This document shows, in pieces, positions 51,159-60,124 of a DNA stretch of 64,000 bases (positions are counted from its first letter, which is position 1; the number at the start of each line of letters is the position of its first letter). Under the pieces are notes generated by a model that saw only the letters and a program-made list of their open reading frames with translations, was not told the origin of the DNA and ran no database searches. Source of the DNA: Actinobacillus succinogenes 130Z (GTDB lineage: Bacteria; Pseudomonadota; Gammaproteobacteria; Enterobacterales; Pasteurellaceae); assembly GCF_000017245.1 (NCBI RefSeq), contig NC_009655.1, positions 124,001 to 188,000 on the forward strand, in the 5' to 3' direction. Both the position numbers and the translations under genes were made by a program.

Positions 51159-52460
51159 ATGGAATGGACAACAATTCTCACATTAGCGGGCAGTTTTTTC
51201 TTTTTCCTTGCCATTGGTGTACCAATTTCTTTCGCTATCGGCGTATCATCGCTTTTAACCATTTTGCTTGCCCTTCCGATGGAATCGGCAATTACCGTTA
51301 TTTCTCAAAAGATGGCATCGGGCTTAGACAGTTTTTCACTGCTAGCCATTCCGTTCTTTATTTTGGCCGGTAACATTATGAACCGCGGAGGTATTGCTTT
51401 ACGTTTAATCGAATTTGCCAAAGTATTGGGCGGTCGCTTGCCGGGTTCGTTAGCGCATGTGAATGTACTCGCCAACATGATGTTCGGTTCCATTTCCGGT
51501 TCTGCGGTGGCAGCGGCGGCGGCAGTAGGCGGCACAATGGCGCCGCTGCAAAAAAAAGAAGGTTATGATCCGGCGTTTTCCGCCGCAGTAAATATTACCT
51601 CTTCGCCGACGGGTCTGTTAATTCCGCCGAGCAATACTTTTATCGTTTACTCATTGATTTCTGGCGGCACATCAATCGGCGCATTATTTTTAGCGGGCTA
51701 TATTCCGGGAATTTTAATGGGTTTGGGTATTATGAGCATCGCCTATTTTATTGCGAAAAAAAACAAATATCCCGTTTCACCGAAACCGACTTTTAAAGAA
51801 GTGACGCATCGTACTTTAGACGCATTGCCGAGTTTAGGGCTGGTGGTCGTTATCATCGGCGGTATTATTGCCGGTATTTTTACCGCAACGGAAGCTTCTG
51901 CGATCGCCGTAGTTTATACCCTGATTCTGTCCATGATTATTTATAAAGAAATCTCGCTGAAAGAATTACCCCGGATTATTCTGGATGCCATGACCACCAC
52001 CTCTATCGTATTACTGTTAATCGGTGCCTCAATGGGAATGTCCTGGGCAATGGCGAATGCGGATATTCCTTATACCATCAGCGATGCCTTATTAAGCGTT
52101 TCGGACAATCCGATTGTAATTTTATTAATCATTAACTTAACATTATTAATCGTGGGTACCTTTATGGATATGACGCCCGCCCTGTTAATCTTTACGCCGA
52201 TTTTCTTACCGATCGTAACCGAATTAGGCATGGATCCGGTGCATTTCGGTATTTTAATGGCATTTAACTTATCAATCGGCATCTGTACGCCGCCGGTAGG
52301 CTCAACTTTATTTGTCGGTTGTTCCGTAGCCGGCGTAAAAATCGATAAAGTCATCAGACCGTTACTACCGTTTTACGCTATGTTAATTTTAACCTTATTT
52401 TTGGTGACATTCGTTCCGCAGTTAAGCTTATGGTTACCGCAAACATTACTTGGCTATTAA
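51159..52460 (+). CDS. TRAP transporter large membrane subunit (DctM)
   Basis: This 433-residue, roughly 12-segment protein has typical DctM motifs: LAIPFFILAGNIMNRGGIALRL, FGSISGSAVAAAAAVGG, PPSNTFIVYSLISGG and ICTPPVGSTLFVGCSVA. It lies 11 bases after the small subunit gene with AAGGAGTCTCTC before the start. Confidence 0.94.
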   Translation: MEWTTILTLAGSFFFFLAIGVPISFAIGVSSLLTILLALPMESAITVISQKMASGLDSFSLLAIPFFILAGNIMNRGGIALRLIEFAKVLGGRLPGSLAHVNVLANMMFGSISGSAVAAAAAVGGTMAPLQKKEGYDPAFSAAVNITSSPTGLLIPPSNTFIVYSLISGGTSIGALFLAGYIPGILMGLGIMSIAYFIAKKNKYPVSPKPTFKEVTHRTLDALPSLGLVVVIIGGIIAGIFTATEASAIAVVYTLILSMIIYKEISLKELPRIILDAMTTTSIVLLLIGASMGMSWAMANADIPYTISDALLSVSDNPIVILLIINLTLLIVGTFMDMTPALLIFTPIFLPIVTELGMDPVHFGILMAFNLSIGICTPPVGSTLFVGCSVAGVKIDKVIRPLLPFYAMLILTLFLVTFVPQLSLWLPQTLLGY

Positions 52461-52470
52461 AGGATATACG

Positions 52471-54861
52471 ATGAAAACGTTAAAAAGCGCTCAGTTTTTA
52501 AGACAAGAAGGAAACCGCGTAGATATTCAGTGCGAACGCGATTATATTATGCATATATTCGTTCTGGAACAGGACGTTATCCGCGTTGCATTCACACACA
52601 AAAACGCCTTCAAATTAGACCGCACTTGGGCGATTGCACCCAATCAGGAAGATGTGCCGTTTGAAGGACGTGATCGTATTTCAACCGCAGGATTTTCATT
52701 ACCAAATTATCAATTGAATTTTACTAACGATGTGATTGAGGTAGCGACTGATTTGCTAAAAATTCGCATAAATCAACCGCTCGCATTGGAATGGTTTTAT
52801 AAAAAAGAAGACGAATGGCTGCCTCTGATGCAAGAACGTAAAACAGGGGCATATCAGTTTGGTGTCAGCAACGATAAAATCGCTCACTTCATTGCCCGTA
52901 GCCTTGACGAAAACTGCTACGGTTTGGGCGAAAAAGCGGGGGATTTGAACCGTAAAGGTCGTCGGTTTGAGATGCGTAATCTCGACGCAATGGGTTATAA
53001 CGCAGAAAAAACCGACCCGTTATACAAACATATTCCGTTCTATATTACCCGTAAAAACGACGTAAGCTACGGCATTTATTACGATAACCTCGCTCAATGC
53101 TGGTTTGATTTAGGCAACGAATTGGATAACTATCATACCGCTTATAAAAGCTACCGCGCAGAAGACGGGGATATGGATTACTATGTCATTCTCGGACCGA
53201 GTACCTTGGACGTTACCAAAAAATACACCGCACTTACGGGCGGAACAATCTTCGGTCCCCGTTGGGGGCTGGGTTACAGCGGTTCCACAATGAGTTATAC
53301 CGATGCCGATGATGCGCAGGAACAACTCAAAAAATTCGTAGACCTATGTAAACAACACGATATTCCGTGCGACTCGTTTCAATTATCATCAGGCTATACT
53401 TCAATTAACGGCAAACGTTATGTATTCAACTGGAATTACGATAAAATTCCGGAACCGCTGAAAATGTCGGCGCATTTCCGCGAAGCCGGTATGCATCTGG
53501 CGGCCAACATTAAACCTTGTATGTTGCAGGATCATCCTCGTTATAAAGAAGCGGAAACGTTGGGTTTATTTATTAAAGACAGTGAAACGGGTTTGCCCGA
53601 GCGCTCCGTCTTTTGGGACGATGAAGGTTCGCATTTAGACTTTACCAACCCCGCGACGGTAAAATGGTGGAAAGATAACGTTAAAGAACAGTTATTGGAA
53701 CGCGGTATCGGCTCTACGTGGAATGATAACAACGAATATGAAATTTGGGACGAACAAGCCAAATGCGCGGGCTTCGGTAAAGAAATTCCGATTAACCTCA
53801 TTCGCGCACTACACCCCCTATTAATGATGCGTTCGTCTTACGAAGCACAAAAAGAATTTGCGCCGAACGAACGTCCGTACTTAATTTCCCGTTCCGGTTG
53901 CGCCGGTATGAACCGTTACGTACAAACCTGGTCGGGTGACAACCGTACCGGCTGGAATACCTTACGCTATAACATTCGTATGGGATTAGGGATGAGCTTG
54001 TCTGGTTTGTATAACGTAGGTCATGACGTAGGCGGTTTCGCGGGCGACAAACCGGAACCCGAATTGTTTGTACGTTGGGTACAAAACGGCATTTTTCACC
54101 CGCGTTTTACCATCCATTCATGGAATGACGACAAAACGGTAAACGAACCTTGGATGTATCCGGAAGTGACGAATATCATTCGCGACACCATTAAACTGCG
54201 TTATAGATTAATGCCTTATATCTACAATATTTTCTGGCAGTCACATAAACAACTTGAACCGATGTTGCGACCAACGTTCTTAGATCACGAAAACGATGCA
54301 AATACTTACGCCGAAACCGATGATTATCTCTTCGGCAGAGAGTTGCTCGTAGCTTCCGTAGTAGAAAAAGGGCAACGAAATCGTGAAGTGTATTTACCGC
54401 AAAATCATGCGGGCTGGTACGATTTTTACCACCATACTTACTATGAACCCGGTCAAAAAATTAATGTCGACGCACCGTTAGAACGTATTCCGTTATTCGT
54501 TAAAGCGGGAACCGTCATTCCGATGTCCGAACGTACCGCTTATAGCAAACCGGAAGCGGATACCGCAAGACAACTTGCCGTTTATCCGTTAAAACAGGAC
54601 GGCGAACTCCAATGCTCAATTTTTGACGATGACGGTTTAACTTATCAATATCAAAAAGGTGAATATTTACAATTAAATATCACATTAGGCAGTACGCAAG
54701 ATACGGTTTATATGGATATTCGGAAACAAGGGAATTGGAAACCCGCCTATCAGGCATTAAAATTGACTTTACCGGCAAACGAAACAAGAACGTTTCTGGT
54801 AAACGGCAATGAATTCCGACCGGGTACCGAATTAAGCTTAGAAAACATCCGAGAGATTTAA
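52471..54861 (+). CDS. Cytoplasmic glycoside hydrolase family 31
   Basis: This 796-residue protein has no signal peptide. It shows the GH31 barrel with GLGEKAGDLNRKGRRFEMRN, FGPRWGLGYSGS, nucleophile Asp419 in STWNDNNEYE and acid/base Asp490 in TWSGDNRTGWNTL, followed by beta-sandwich C-terminal domains. GH31 enzymes cleave alpha-glucosides, alpha-xylosides and related links. Between the TRAP genes and uxuR/uxuA it likely splits an imported uronate-containing alpha-glycoside, but the specificity cannot be read. AAGGATATACG supports 52471 as the start; an earlier ATG (52450) would overlap the TRAP gene. Confidence 0.88.
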   Translation: MKTLKSAQFLRQEGNRVDIQCERDYIMHIFVLEQDVIRVAFTHKNAFKLDRTWAIAPNQEDVPFEGRDRISTAGFSLPNYQLNFTNDVIEVATDLLKIRINQPLALEWFYKKEDEWLPLMQERKTGAYQFGVSNDKIAHFIARSLDENCYGLGEKAGDLNRKGRRFEMRNLDAMGYNAEKTDPLYKHIPFYITRKNDVSYGIYYDNLAQCWFDLGNELDNYHTAYKSYRAEDGDMDYYVILGPSTLDVTKKYTALTGGTIFGPRWGLGYSGSTMSYTDADDAQEQLKKFVDLCKQHDIPCDSFQLSSGYTSINGKRYVFNWNYDKIPEPLKMSAHFREAGMHLAANIKPCMLQDHPRYKEAETLGLFIKDSETGLPERSVFWDDEGSHLDFTNPATVKWWKDNVKEQLLERGIGSTWNDNNEYEIWDEQAKCAGFGKEIPINLIRALHPLLMMRSSYEAQKEFAPNERPYLISRSGCAGMNRYVQTWSGDNRTGWNTLRYNIRMGLGMSLSGLYNVGHDVGGFAGDKPEPELFVRWVQNGIFHPRFTIHSWNDDKTVNEPWMYPEVTNIIRDTIKLRYRLMPYIYNIFWQSHKQLEPMLRPTFLDHENDANTYAETDDYLFGRELLVASVVEKGQRNREVYLPQNHAGWYDFYHHTYYEPGQKINVDAPLERIPLFVKAGTVIPMSERTAYSKPEADTARQLAVYPLKQDGELQCSIFDDDGLTYQYQKGEYLQLNITLGSTQDTVYMDIRKQGNWKPAYQALKLTLPANETRTFLVNGNEFRPGTELSLENIREI

Positions 54862-54863
54862 TT

Positions 54864-55619
54864 ATGGCTGAAAATGCAGAATTACGCTCCTATAAAAAAA
54901 TCGGCTCAATCTTAAAACAGGAATTAATCGACGGTCTTTACCAAATCGGCGAAAGATTGCCGCCCGAGCGGGATCTGGCAGAAAAAATGAACGTCAGCCG
55001 TACGGTGGTCCGTGAAGCCATCATTATGCTTGAGCTGGAAAATTTAGTGGAAGTGCGAAAAGGTTCCGGCGTATACGTGATCAATATGCCGCTGACTTCG
55101 GAGGAACATCCGGACGAATCTTACGAAGACGTCGGTCCTTTCGAACTATTACAGGCAAGACAATTACTGGAAAGCGGCATTGCTGAATTCGCCGCTATCC
55201 AAGCGACCCGTAACGATATTTTGAGATTAAAACAAATCTTAAATAAAGAGCGAATGACGCTGGCCGAAGATGATAAAGATTATACGGCCGACGAAGAGTT
55301 TCATTGCGCCATTGCCGAAATCACACAAAATGAAGTGCTGATAAAACTGCAAAAAGAGCTTTGGAAATACCGGACGAACTCGTCTATGTGGCAGGGGCTG
55401 CACGCCCATATTACTGATCAGGAATACCGCAAATTCTGGCTTCAGGATCACGAAAATATTTTAAACGGAATTCAACGGAAAAATCCGGCACTTGCAAAAA
55501 AAGCGATGTGGCAACACTTAGAAAACGTAAAACAAACGCTGTTCGAATTATCGGATATCGAAGACCCGAATTTTGACGGTTTCTTGTTTAACGTAAATCC
55601 GGTGGTTGTCGGGCTTTAA
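54864..55619 (+). CDS. GntR/FadR-family regulator, UxuR-like
   Basis: This 251-residue regulator has an N-terminal GntR winged helix (LKQELIDGLYQIGERLPPERDLAEKMNVS, then RTVVREAIIMLE) and a C-terminal FCD ligand domain (EEFHCAIAEITQN, WLQDHENILNGIQ). This layout matches UxuR/ExuR, which respond to fructuronate or tagaturonate. Two matching operators lie in the divergent TRAP region. It starts two bases after the GH31 stop. Confidence 0.87.
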   Translation: MAENAELRSYKKIGSILKQELIDGLYQIGERLPPERDLAEKMNVSRTVVREAIIMLELENLVEVRKGSGVYVINMPLTSEEHPDESYEDVGPFELLQARQLLESGIAEFAAIQATRNDILRLKQILNKERMTLAEDDKDYTADEEFHCAIAEITQNEVLIKLQKELWKYRTNSSMWQGLHAHITDQEYRKFWLQDHENILNGIQRKNPALAKKAMWQHLENVKQTLFELSDIEDPNFDGFLFNVNPVVVGL

Positions 55620-55644
55620 ATAAACGATTAAATAAGGAGTTTTT

Positions 55645-56829
55645 ATGGAACAAACATGGCGTTGGTACGGACCGAATGATCCGGTATCTTTAGCAGACAT
55701 CCGCCAAGCCGGCGCAACCGGTATCGTAAACGCACTGCATCATATTCCGAACGGGCAAGTTTGGAGTATCGAAGAAATCGAAAAACGTAAAGCGATTATT
55801 GAAGCGGCGGGACTCACCTGGTCCGTAGTGGAAAGCGTGCCGGTCCACGAAGAAATCAAAACCCAAACGGGCGATTACAAAACATGGATCGAAAATTATA
55901 AACAAACCTTACGTAATCTTGCCCAATGCGGCATTGATACGGTTTGTTACAACTTCATGCCGGTTTTAGACTGGACGCGTACCGATCTCGCCTATGAATT
56001 GCCGGACGGTTCAAAAGCATTGCGTTTTGATCAAATTGCCTTTGCGGCTTTTGAATTACATATTTTAAAACGCCCGGGAGCAGAACAGGCTTACACCGAA
56101 GAAGAACAAAAAGCGGCGAAAGCTTATTTCGACAACATGACGGAAGCGGATATCAAACAGCTGACCGCCAACATTATCGCCGGATTGCCGGGTGCCGAAG
56201 AAGGCTACACCTTAGAAGAATTCCAAGGGCAACTCGATCGCTATAAAGACATTTCGCCGGAAAAATTCCGCACCCACTTGGCTTATTTCTTAAATGAAGT
56301 CATTCCGGTAGCGCAGGAAGTCGGCATAAAAATGGCGGTTCACCCGGATGACCCGCCGCGTCCGATTTTAGGTTTACCACGAATCGTTTCGACTATTGAA
56401 GATATGCAATGGTACGTAGATACCTGTGATTTACCGGCGAACGGATTCACCATGTGTACCGGTTCTTACGGAGTCCGGGCGGATAACGACTTAGTCAAAA
56501 TGACCGAAAGATTCGGCGATCGCATTTATTTCGCGCATTTACGTTCCACCTGCCGTGAAGATAATCCGCTGACATTCCATGAAGCCGCGCATTTACAGGG
56601 TGACGTGGATATGTTTAATGTGGTTAAGGCCCTATTAACGGAAGAATACCGCCGTAAAGCCGACGGTGATACCCGCCTGATTCCGATGCGTCCGGATCAC
56701 GGTCATCAAATGCTGGACGACTTGAAGAAAAAAACCAACCCGGGTTATTCGGCAATCGGTCGTTTGAAAGGTTTAGCCGAATTCCGCGGTCTGGAAATGG
56801 GACTGAAAAAAGTCTTTTTTGAAAAATAA
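55645..56829 (+). CDS. uxuA: D-mannonate dehydratase
   Basis: This 394-residue TIM-barrel enzyme matches UxuA of E. coli in length, with TWRWYGPNDPVSLADIRQAGA at the start and AVHPDDPPRPILGLPRIVS and MCTGSYGVRADND later. It dehydrates D-mannonate to 2-keto-3-deoxygluconate, the point where the glucuronate and galacturonate branches meet. AAGGAGTTTTT precedes the start; a strong terminator follows. Confidence 0.96.
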   Translation: MEQTWRWYGPNDPVSLADIRQAGATGIVNALHHIPNGQVWSIEEIEKRKAIIEAAGLTWSVVESVPVHEEIKTQTGDYKTWIENYKQTLRNLAQCGIDTVCYNFMPVLDWTRTDLAYELPDGSKALRFDQIAFAAFELHILKRPGAEQAYTEEEQKAAKAYFDNMTEADIKQLTANIIAGLPGAEEGYTLEEFQGQLDRYKDISPEKFRTHLAYFLNEVIPVAQEVGIKMAVHPDDPPRPILGLPRIVSTIEDMQWYVDTCDLPANGFTMCTGSYGVRADNDLVKMTERFGDRIYFAHLRSTCREDNPLTFHEAAHLQGDVDMFNVVKALLTEEYRRKADGDTRLIPMRPDHGHQMLDDLKKKTNPGYSAIGRLKGLAEFRGLEMGLKKVFFEK

Positions 56830-56844
56830 TTACACTTAAAAGCA

Positions 56845-56874
56845 TTGACCGCACAAAAGTGCGGTCAATTTTTT
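56845..56874 (+). terminator. Inverted uptake-signal terminator after uxuA
   Basis: TTGACCGCAC (56845-56854) pairs with GTGCGGTCAA (56859-56868) across AAAA and is followed by six T. Two facing uptake signals make the stem, and eda converges on it. Confidence 0.93.
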
Positions 56875-57005
56875 CAACGTTTTTCAACCGTTTCAATTTG
56901 CCCCGGCTGCACCCCAACCGAACAAGAACCGAATGAGCGTTCTTCTCTCCAGCGGTTCTTATCGTCGCCCTGACCGGTTTCTCCGGTTATTGTTTTAACA
57001 CGGTT

Positions 57006-57644
57006 TTAGCTGACCAATTCCACCGCTTCGCGTACCAAGCGCCCGATTTCATCCCAGTTCTGCGACTTAATCAGCGCCTTATCCACAAACCAGGAACCGC
57101 CGCAGGCCACAACGTTCGGAACGGCGAGATAATCTTTGATGTTCGAAGGCGAAATGCCGCCCGTCGGCATAATCTGCAGGTTTGCATAAGGTCCGAGCAA
57201 CGCTTTAATCATATTCACCCCGCCGCTGGCTTCCGCCGGGAAGAATTTCACCGCCTTCACGCCTAATTCCAATGCCGCTTCAATCGCCATCGGGTTGTTG
57301 ACCCCCGGCGTAACGGGTAAGTCCAACGCTTGGCAAAGTCTGACGATATTCGGGTTAAATCCCGGCGTCACAATGCAATCCGCGCCGGCGTTTTTAGCCG
57401 CCACCGCTTGTGCCGGGGTCAGCACGGTTCCTGCCGCAATCAGTACGTCGGGAAAATGCTGACGGGTTAACCGAATCGCTTCTTCACCCGCCGCCGAACG
57501 GAAGGTGATTTCCGCCACCGGTAAACCGTTGTCCGATAAGGTTTGCACTAAGGGAATAATGTCCTTCGCCTCATCCACGGCTATCACCGGGACCACTTTC
57601 AGTCGGCTGAGTTTTTCGATAATTTGTTCGGTGCTGTAAGCCAT
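57006..57644 (-). CDS. eda: KDPG/KHG aldolase
   Basis: This 212-residue class I aldolase has the Schiff-base Lys133 in AVKFFPAEASGG, the catalytic Glu45 in AEITFRSAAG and GTVLTPAQAVAAKNAGA. It splits 2-keto-3-deoxy-6-phosphogluconate to pyruvate and glyceraldehyde-3-phosphate, the last step of both uronate routes. It lies 29 bases after kdgK. Confidence 0.95.
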   Translation of the reverse strand: MAYSTEQIIEKLSRLKVVPVIAVDEAKDIIPLVQTLSDNGLPVAEITFRSAAGEEAIRLTRQHFPDVLIAAGTVLTPAQAVAAKNAGADCIVTPGFNPNIVRLCQALDLPVTPGVNNPMAIEAALELGVKAVKFFPAEASGGVNMIKALLGPYANLQIMPTGGISPSNIKDYLAVPNVVACGGSWFVDKALIKSQNWDEIGRLVREAVELVS

Positions 57645-57673
57645 AATCCGTCCTTAATTTTTCTATCTTGTAT

Positions 57674-58612
57674 TTAATTAAACGCTGCGCGTAACGCTTC
57701 GGTGGCGGCAGGGTCGATTATCGCGCCTTTATGTTGAATCACGATGCCCGCCAGTCGGTTACCTTGCTCGCAACAAACGGTCAACGGTTTGCCCTGTAAA
57801 TAGCCCGCCAGAAAACCGGCGTTGAAGGAATCGCCGGCGGAAGTGGTGTCCGTTACGTTTTCGACGGGAATCGTCGGAACGAAGGTCTGCGTGCCGTTTT
57901 CACAAATCGTGGCACCCAGACTGCCTTGTTTTACGATGATTTTCGGAATATCGAAGGCGGACAAGCGGGTGATAGTGGCTTGTTCGTCCGTATCCGACCA
58001 CAGCATTTCTTCGTCGTCAAAGGTGACTAACGCCACATCCACTAACGGTAACAAGGCTCGATAACAGGCTTGCGCCTGTGCGAGGCTGTCCCATAATTTC
58101 GGACGGAAGTTGCTGTCGAAGGCGATTTCCACGCCGGCTTTTTTCAATTCGCGCAATTGTGCAATCAGCAAAGTGCGGTCGTTTTCCGGCAAGATTGCCA
58201 GACTGATGCCGCTTAAATAAATCATGTCCGCACTTTTCAGGGCGGAGAGAACCTGAGGATAATCCGGGTGTTGCAGCAAGTAACGGGCGGCGGATTGGTT
58301 GCGCCAATATAAAAACGTCCGTTCGCCTTGTTTGTCCAGCTGAATCAGATACAGACCGGCGGAACGGTTTTTATCGCGCAGCACCCAATCCGTCTGAATG
58401 CCGTCCCCCTGCCAGCGGTCAATCATGCCCTGACTCAATTTATCCGTGCCCAAGGCGGATACGTAACATACCTGAATCCGTTCGGGCGAGCTGACGCGCG
58501 CCACATAAGTCGCCGTATTCAGCGTATCGCCGCCGTAAGTCTGACGCATAGTGCCGAACGGCTCGCCGTTCAGCTCTATCATGCATTCTCCGATTAGAGC
58601 GAGTTTTTTCAT
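57674..58612 (-). CDS. kdgK: 2-keto-3-deoxygluconate kinase
   Basis: This 312-residue PfkB-family kinase has MKKLALIGECMIELNG and the GDT motif at the start, and the C-terminal DTTSAGDSFNAGFLAGYL with the catalytic Asp. It phosphorylates KDG to KDPG with ATP. 11 bases after uxaA; AAGGGAAGAGACA precedes the start. Confidence 0.94.
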   Translation of the reverse strand: MKKLALIGECMIELNGEPFGTMRQTYGGDTLNTATYVARVSSPERIQVCYVSALGTDKLSQGMIDRWQGDGIQTDWVLRDKNRSAGLYLIQLDKQGERTFLYWRNQSAARYLLQHPDYPQVLSALKSADMIYLSGISLAILPENDRTLLIAQLRELKKAGVEIAFDSNFRPKLWDSLAQAQACYRALLPLVDVALVTFDDEEMLWSDTDEQATITRLSAFDIPKIIVKQGSLGATICENGTQTFVPTIPVENVTDTTSAGDSFNAGFLAGYLQGKPLTVCCEQGNRLAGIVIQHKGAIIDPAATEALRAAFN

Positions 58613-58623
58613 TGTCTCTTCCC

Positions 58624-60111
58624 TTAAAGCGTCACACCGCTTTTGAAAATCGCTAGTTCGCGGAATTCGTTAATTTCATTTTTAGTGGGCTTGCCGTTTA
58701 CGGTTTCCACCACTAAGTTAATGAAATCGTTCAATAATTCATCCATGCCCACATCATAAACCAAACGCCCAGCGTCAAAATCGATCCAATGTTTTTTCTT
58801 ATGAGCCAGCTCGCTGTTGGTGGCAATTTTCATGGTCGGCACAAAACCGCCGTAAGGCGTACCGCGCCCCGTGCTGAACAATACCATATGGCAACCCGCT
58901 CCGGCTAATGCGCTGGTCGCCACGGCATCATTACCGGGCGCACTCAACAGATTCAACCCCTGAACTTTCAATCGTTCGCCATATTTCAGTACATCCACCA
59001 CTTGGCTGTGTCCCGCTTTTTGCGTGCAGCCGAGAGATTTATCTTCCAGCGTGGTAATGCCCCCCGCTTTATTACCCGGCGACGGATTTTCATAAATAGG
59101 CTGGTTATGCTCAATAAAGTATTTTTTGAAATCATTCACCATATCCACGGTTTTTTGGAAGATATTTTTATCTTTGCAATGGCTCATCAGAATACGTTCC
59201 GCCCCGAACATTTCCGGCACTTCCGTAAGCACTGTCGTGCCGCCGTGACTAATGACATAATCGGAAAAACGACCCAGCATCGGATTTGCCGTAATGCCGG
59301 AAAAACCGTCGGAGCCACCGCATTCCAAACCGAATTTCACTTCACTTAATTTACCGCTTTCACGGCGATCCTGACGCATTGCCTGATAAAGCTGCTGTAA
59401 AAGCTCGACGCCCTGTTCGACCTCATCATCATAGTGCTGTGAAACCATAAATTTCACACGATTTTCATCATGTTCGCCCAGACTTTCTTTAAACGCGCCG
59501 ACCTGATTGTTTTCACACCCCAAGCCAATCACCAAAACCGCGCCCGCATTAGGATGTTTCACCATATTTTGCAGCATTGTTTTGGTGTTTTGGTGGTCAT
59601 CGCCTAATTGAGAACAGCCGTAACTGTGATTAAAGGTGAATACGCCGTCAATATCGCTTAAATCGTTAAGCTGCATAAAACGCTTTTTAATTAAATTGGC
59701 AATGCCCACCACACATCCTACGGTCGGTACAATCCAAAGTTCGTTACGGATGCCGATACCGCCGTTTTTACGGCGATAAATCCGCACCTCGCGATCCGGC
59801 ATTTGCGCAGAAAGTGCGGTCGATTCCGGCGAATATTTATAATCATTAATATCTTTCAGATTGGTTTTTACATTATGAGTATGAATATGTTCGCCCGTTG
59901 CAATATCACACAATGCATGACCGATCGGATAACCGTATTTAATCACATCCTGATTTTCGGCAATGGCGTTCAACGCGAATTTATGTCCCCGCCCGATATC
60001 CGATTTTAATTCGATTTGTTGTCCGTCAACATCTAACAACGTGCCGGCGGATAAATCCTGCAATGCCACCGCTACGTTATCCTGTCGCTGGATTTTGATA
60101 AACTGCTTCAT
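58624..60111 (-). CDS. uxaA: Altronate dehydratase
   Basis: This 495-residue enzyme has an N-terminal SAF domain (MKQFIKIQRQDNVAVALQDL) and the large UxaA catalytic region (FNHSYGCSQLGDDHQ, FGLECGGSDGFSGITANP), the same length as E. coli UxaA. It dehydrates D-altronate to KDG. An ATG eleven codons upstream would overlap uxaB; GGAGATTTGAT favours 60111. It follows uxaB by 13 bases. Confidence 0.95.
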   Translation of the reverse strand: MKQFIKIQRQDNVAVALQDLSAGTLLDVDGQQIELKSDIGRGHKFALNAIAENQDVIKYGYPIGHALCDIATGEHIHTHNVKTNLKDINDYKYSPESTALSAQMPDREVRIYRRKNGGIGIRNELWIVPTVGCVVGIANLIKKRFMQLNDLSDIDGVFTFNHSYGCSQLGDDHQNTKTMLQNMVKHPNAGAVLVIGLGCENNQVGAFKESLGEHDENRVKFMVSQHYDDEVEQGVELLQQLYQAMRQDRRESGKLSEVKFGLECGGSDGFSGITANPMLGRFSDYVISHGGTTVLTEVPEMFGAERILMSHCKDKNIFQKTVDMVNDFKKYFIEHNQPIYENPSPGNKAGGITTLEDKSLGCTQKAGHSQVVDVLKYGERLKVQGLNLLSAPGNDAVATSALAGAGCHMVLFSTGRGTPYGGFVPTMKIATNSELAHKKKHWIDFDAGRLVYDVGMDELLNDFINLVVETVNGKPTKNEINEFRELAIFKSGVTL

Positions 60112-60124
60112 ATCAAATCTCCGC

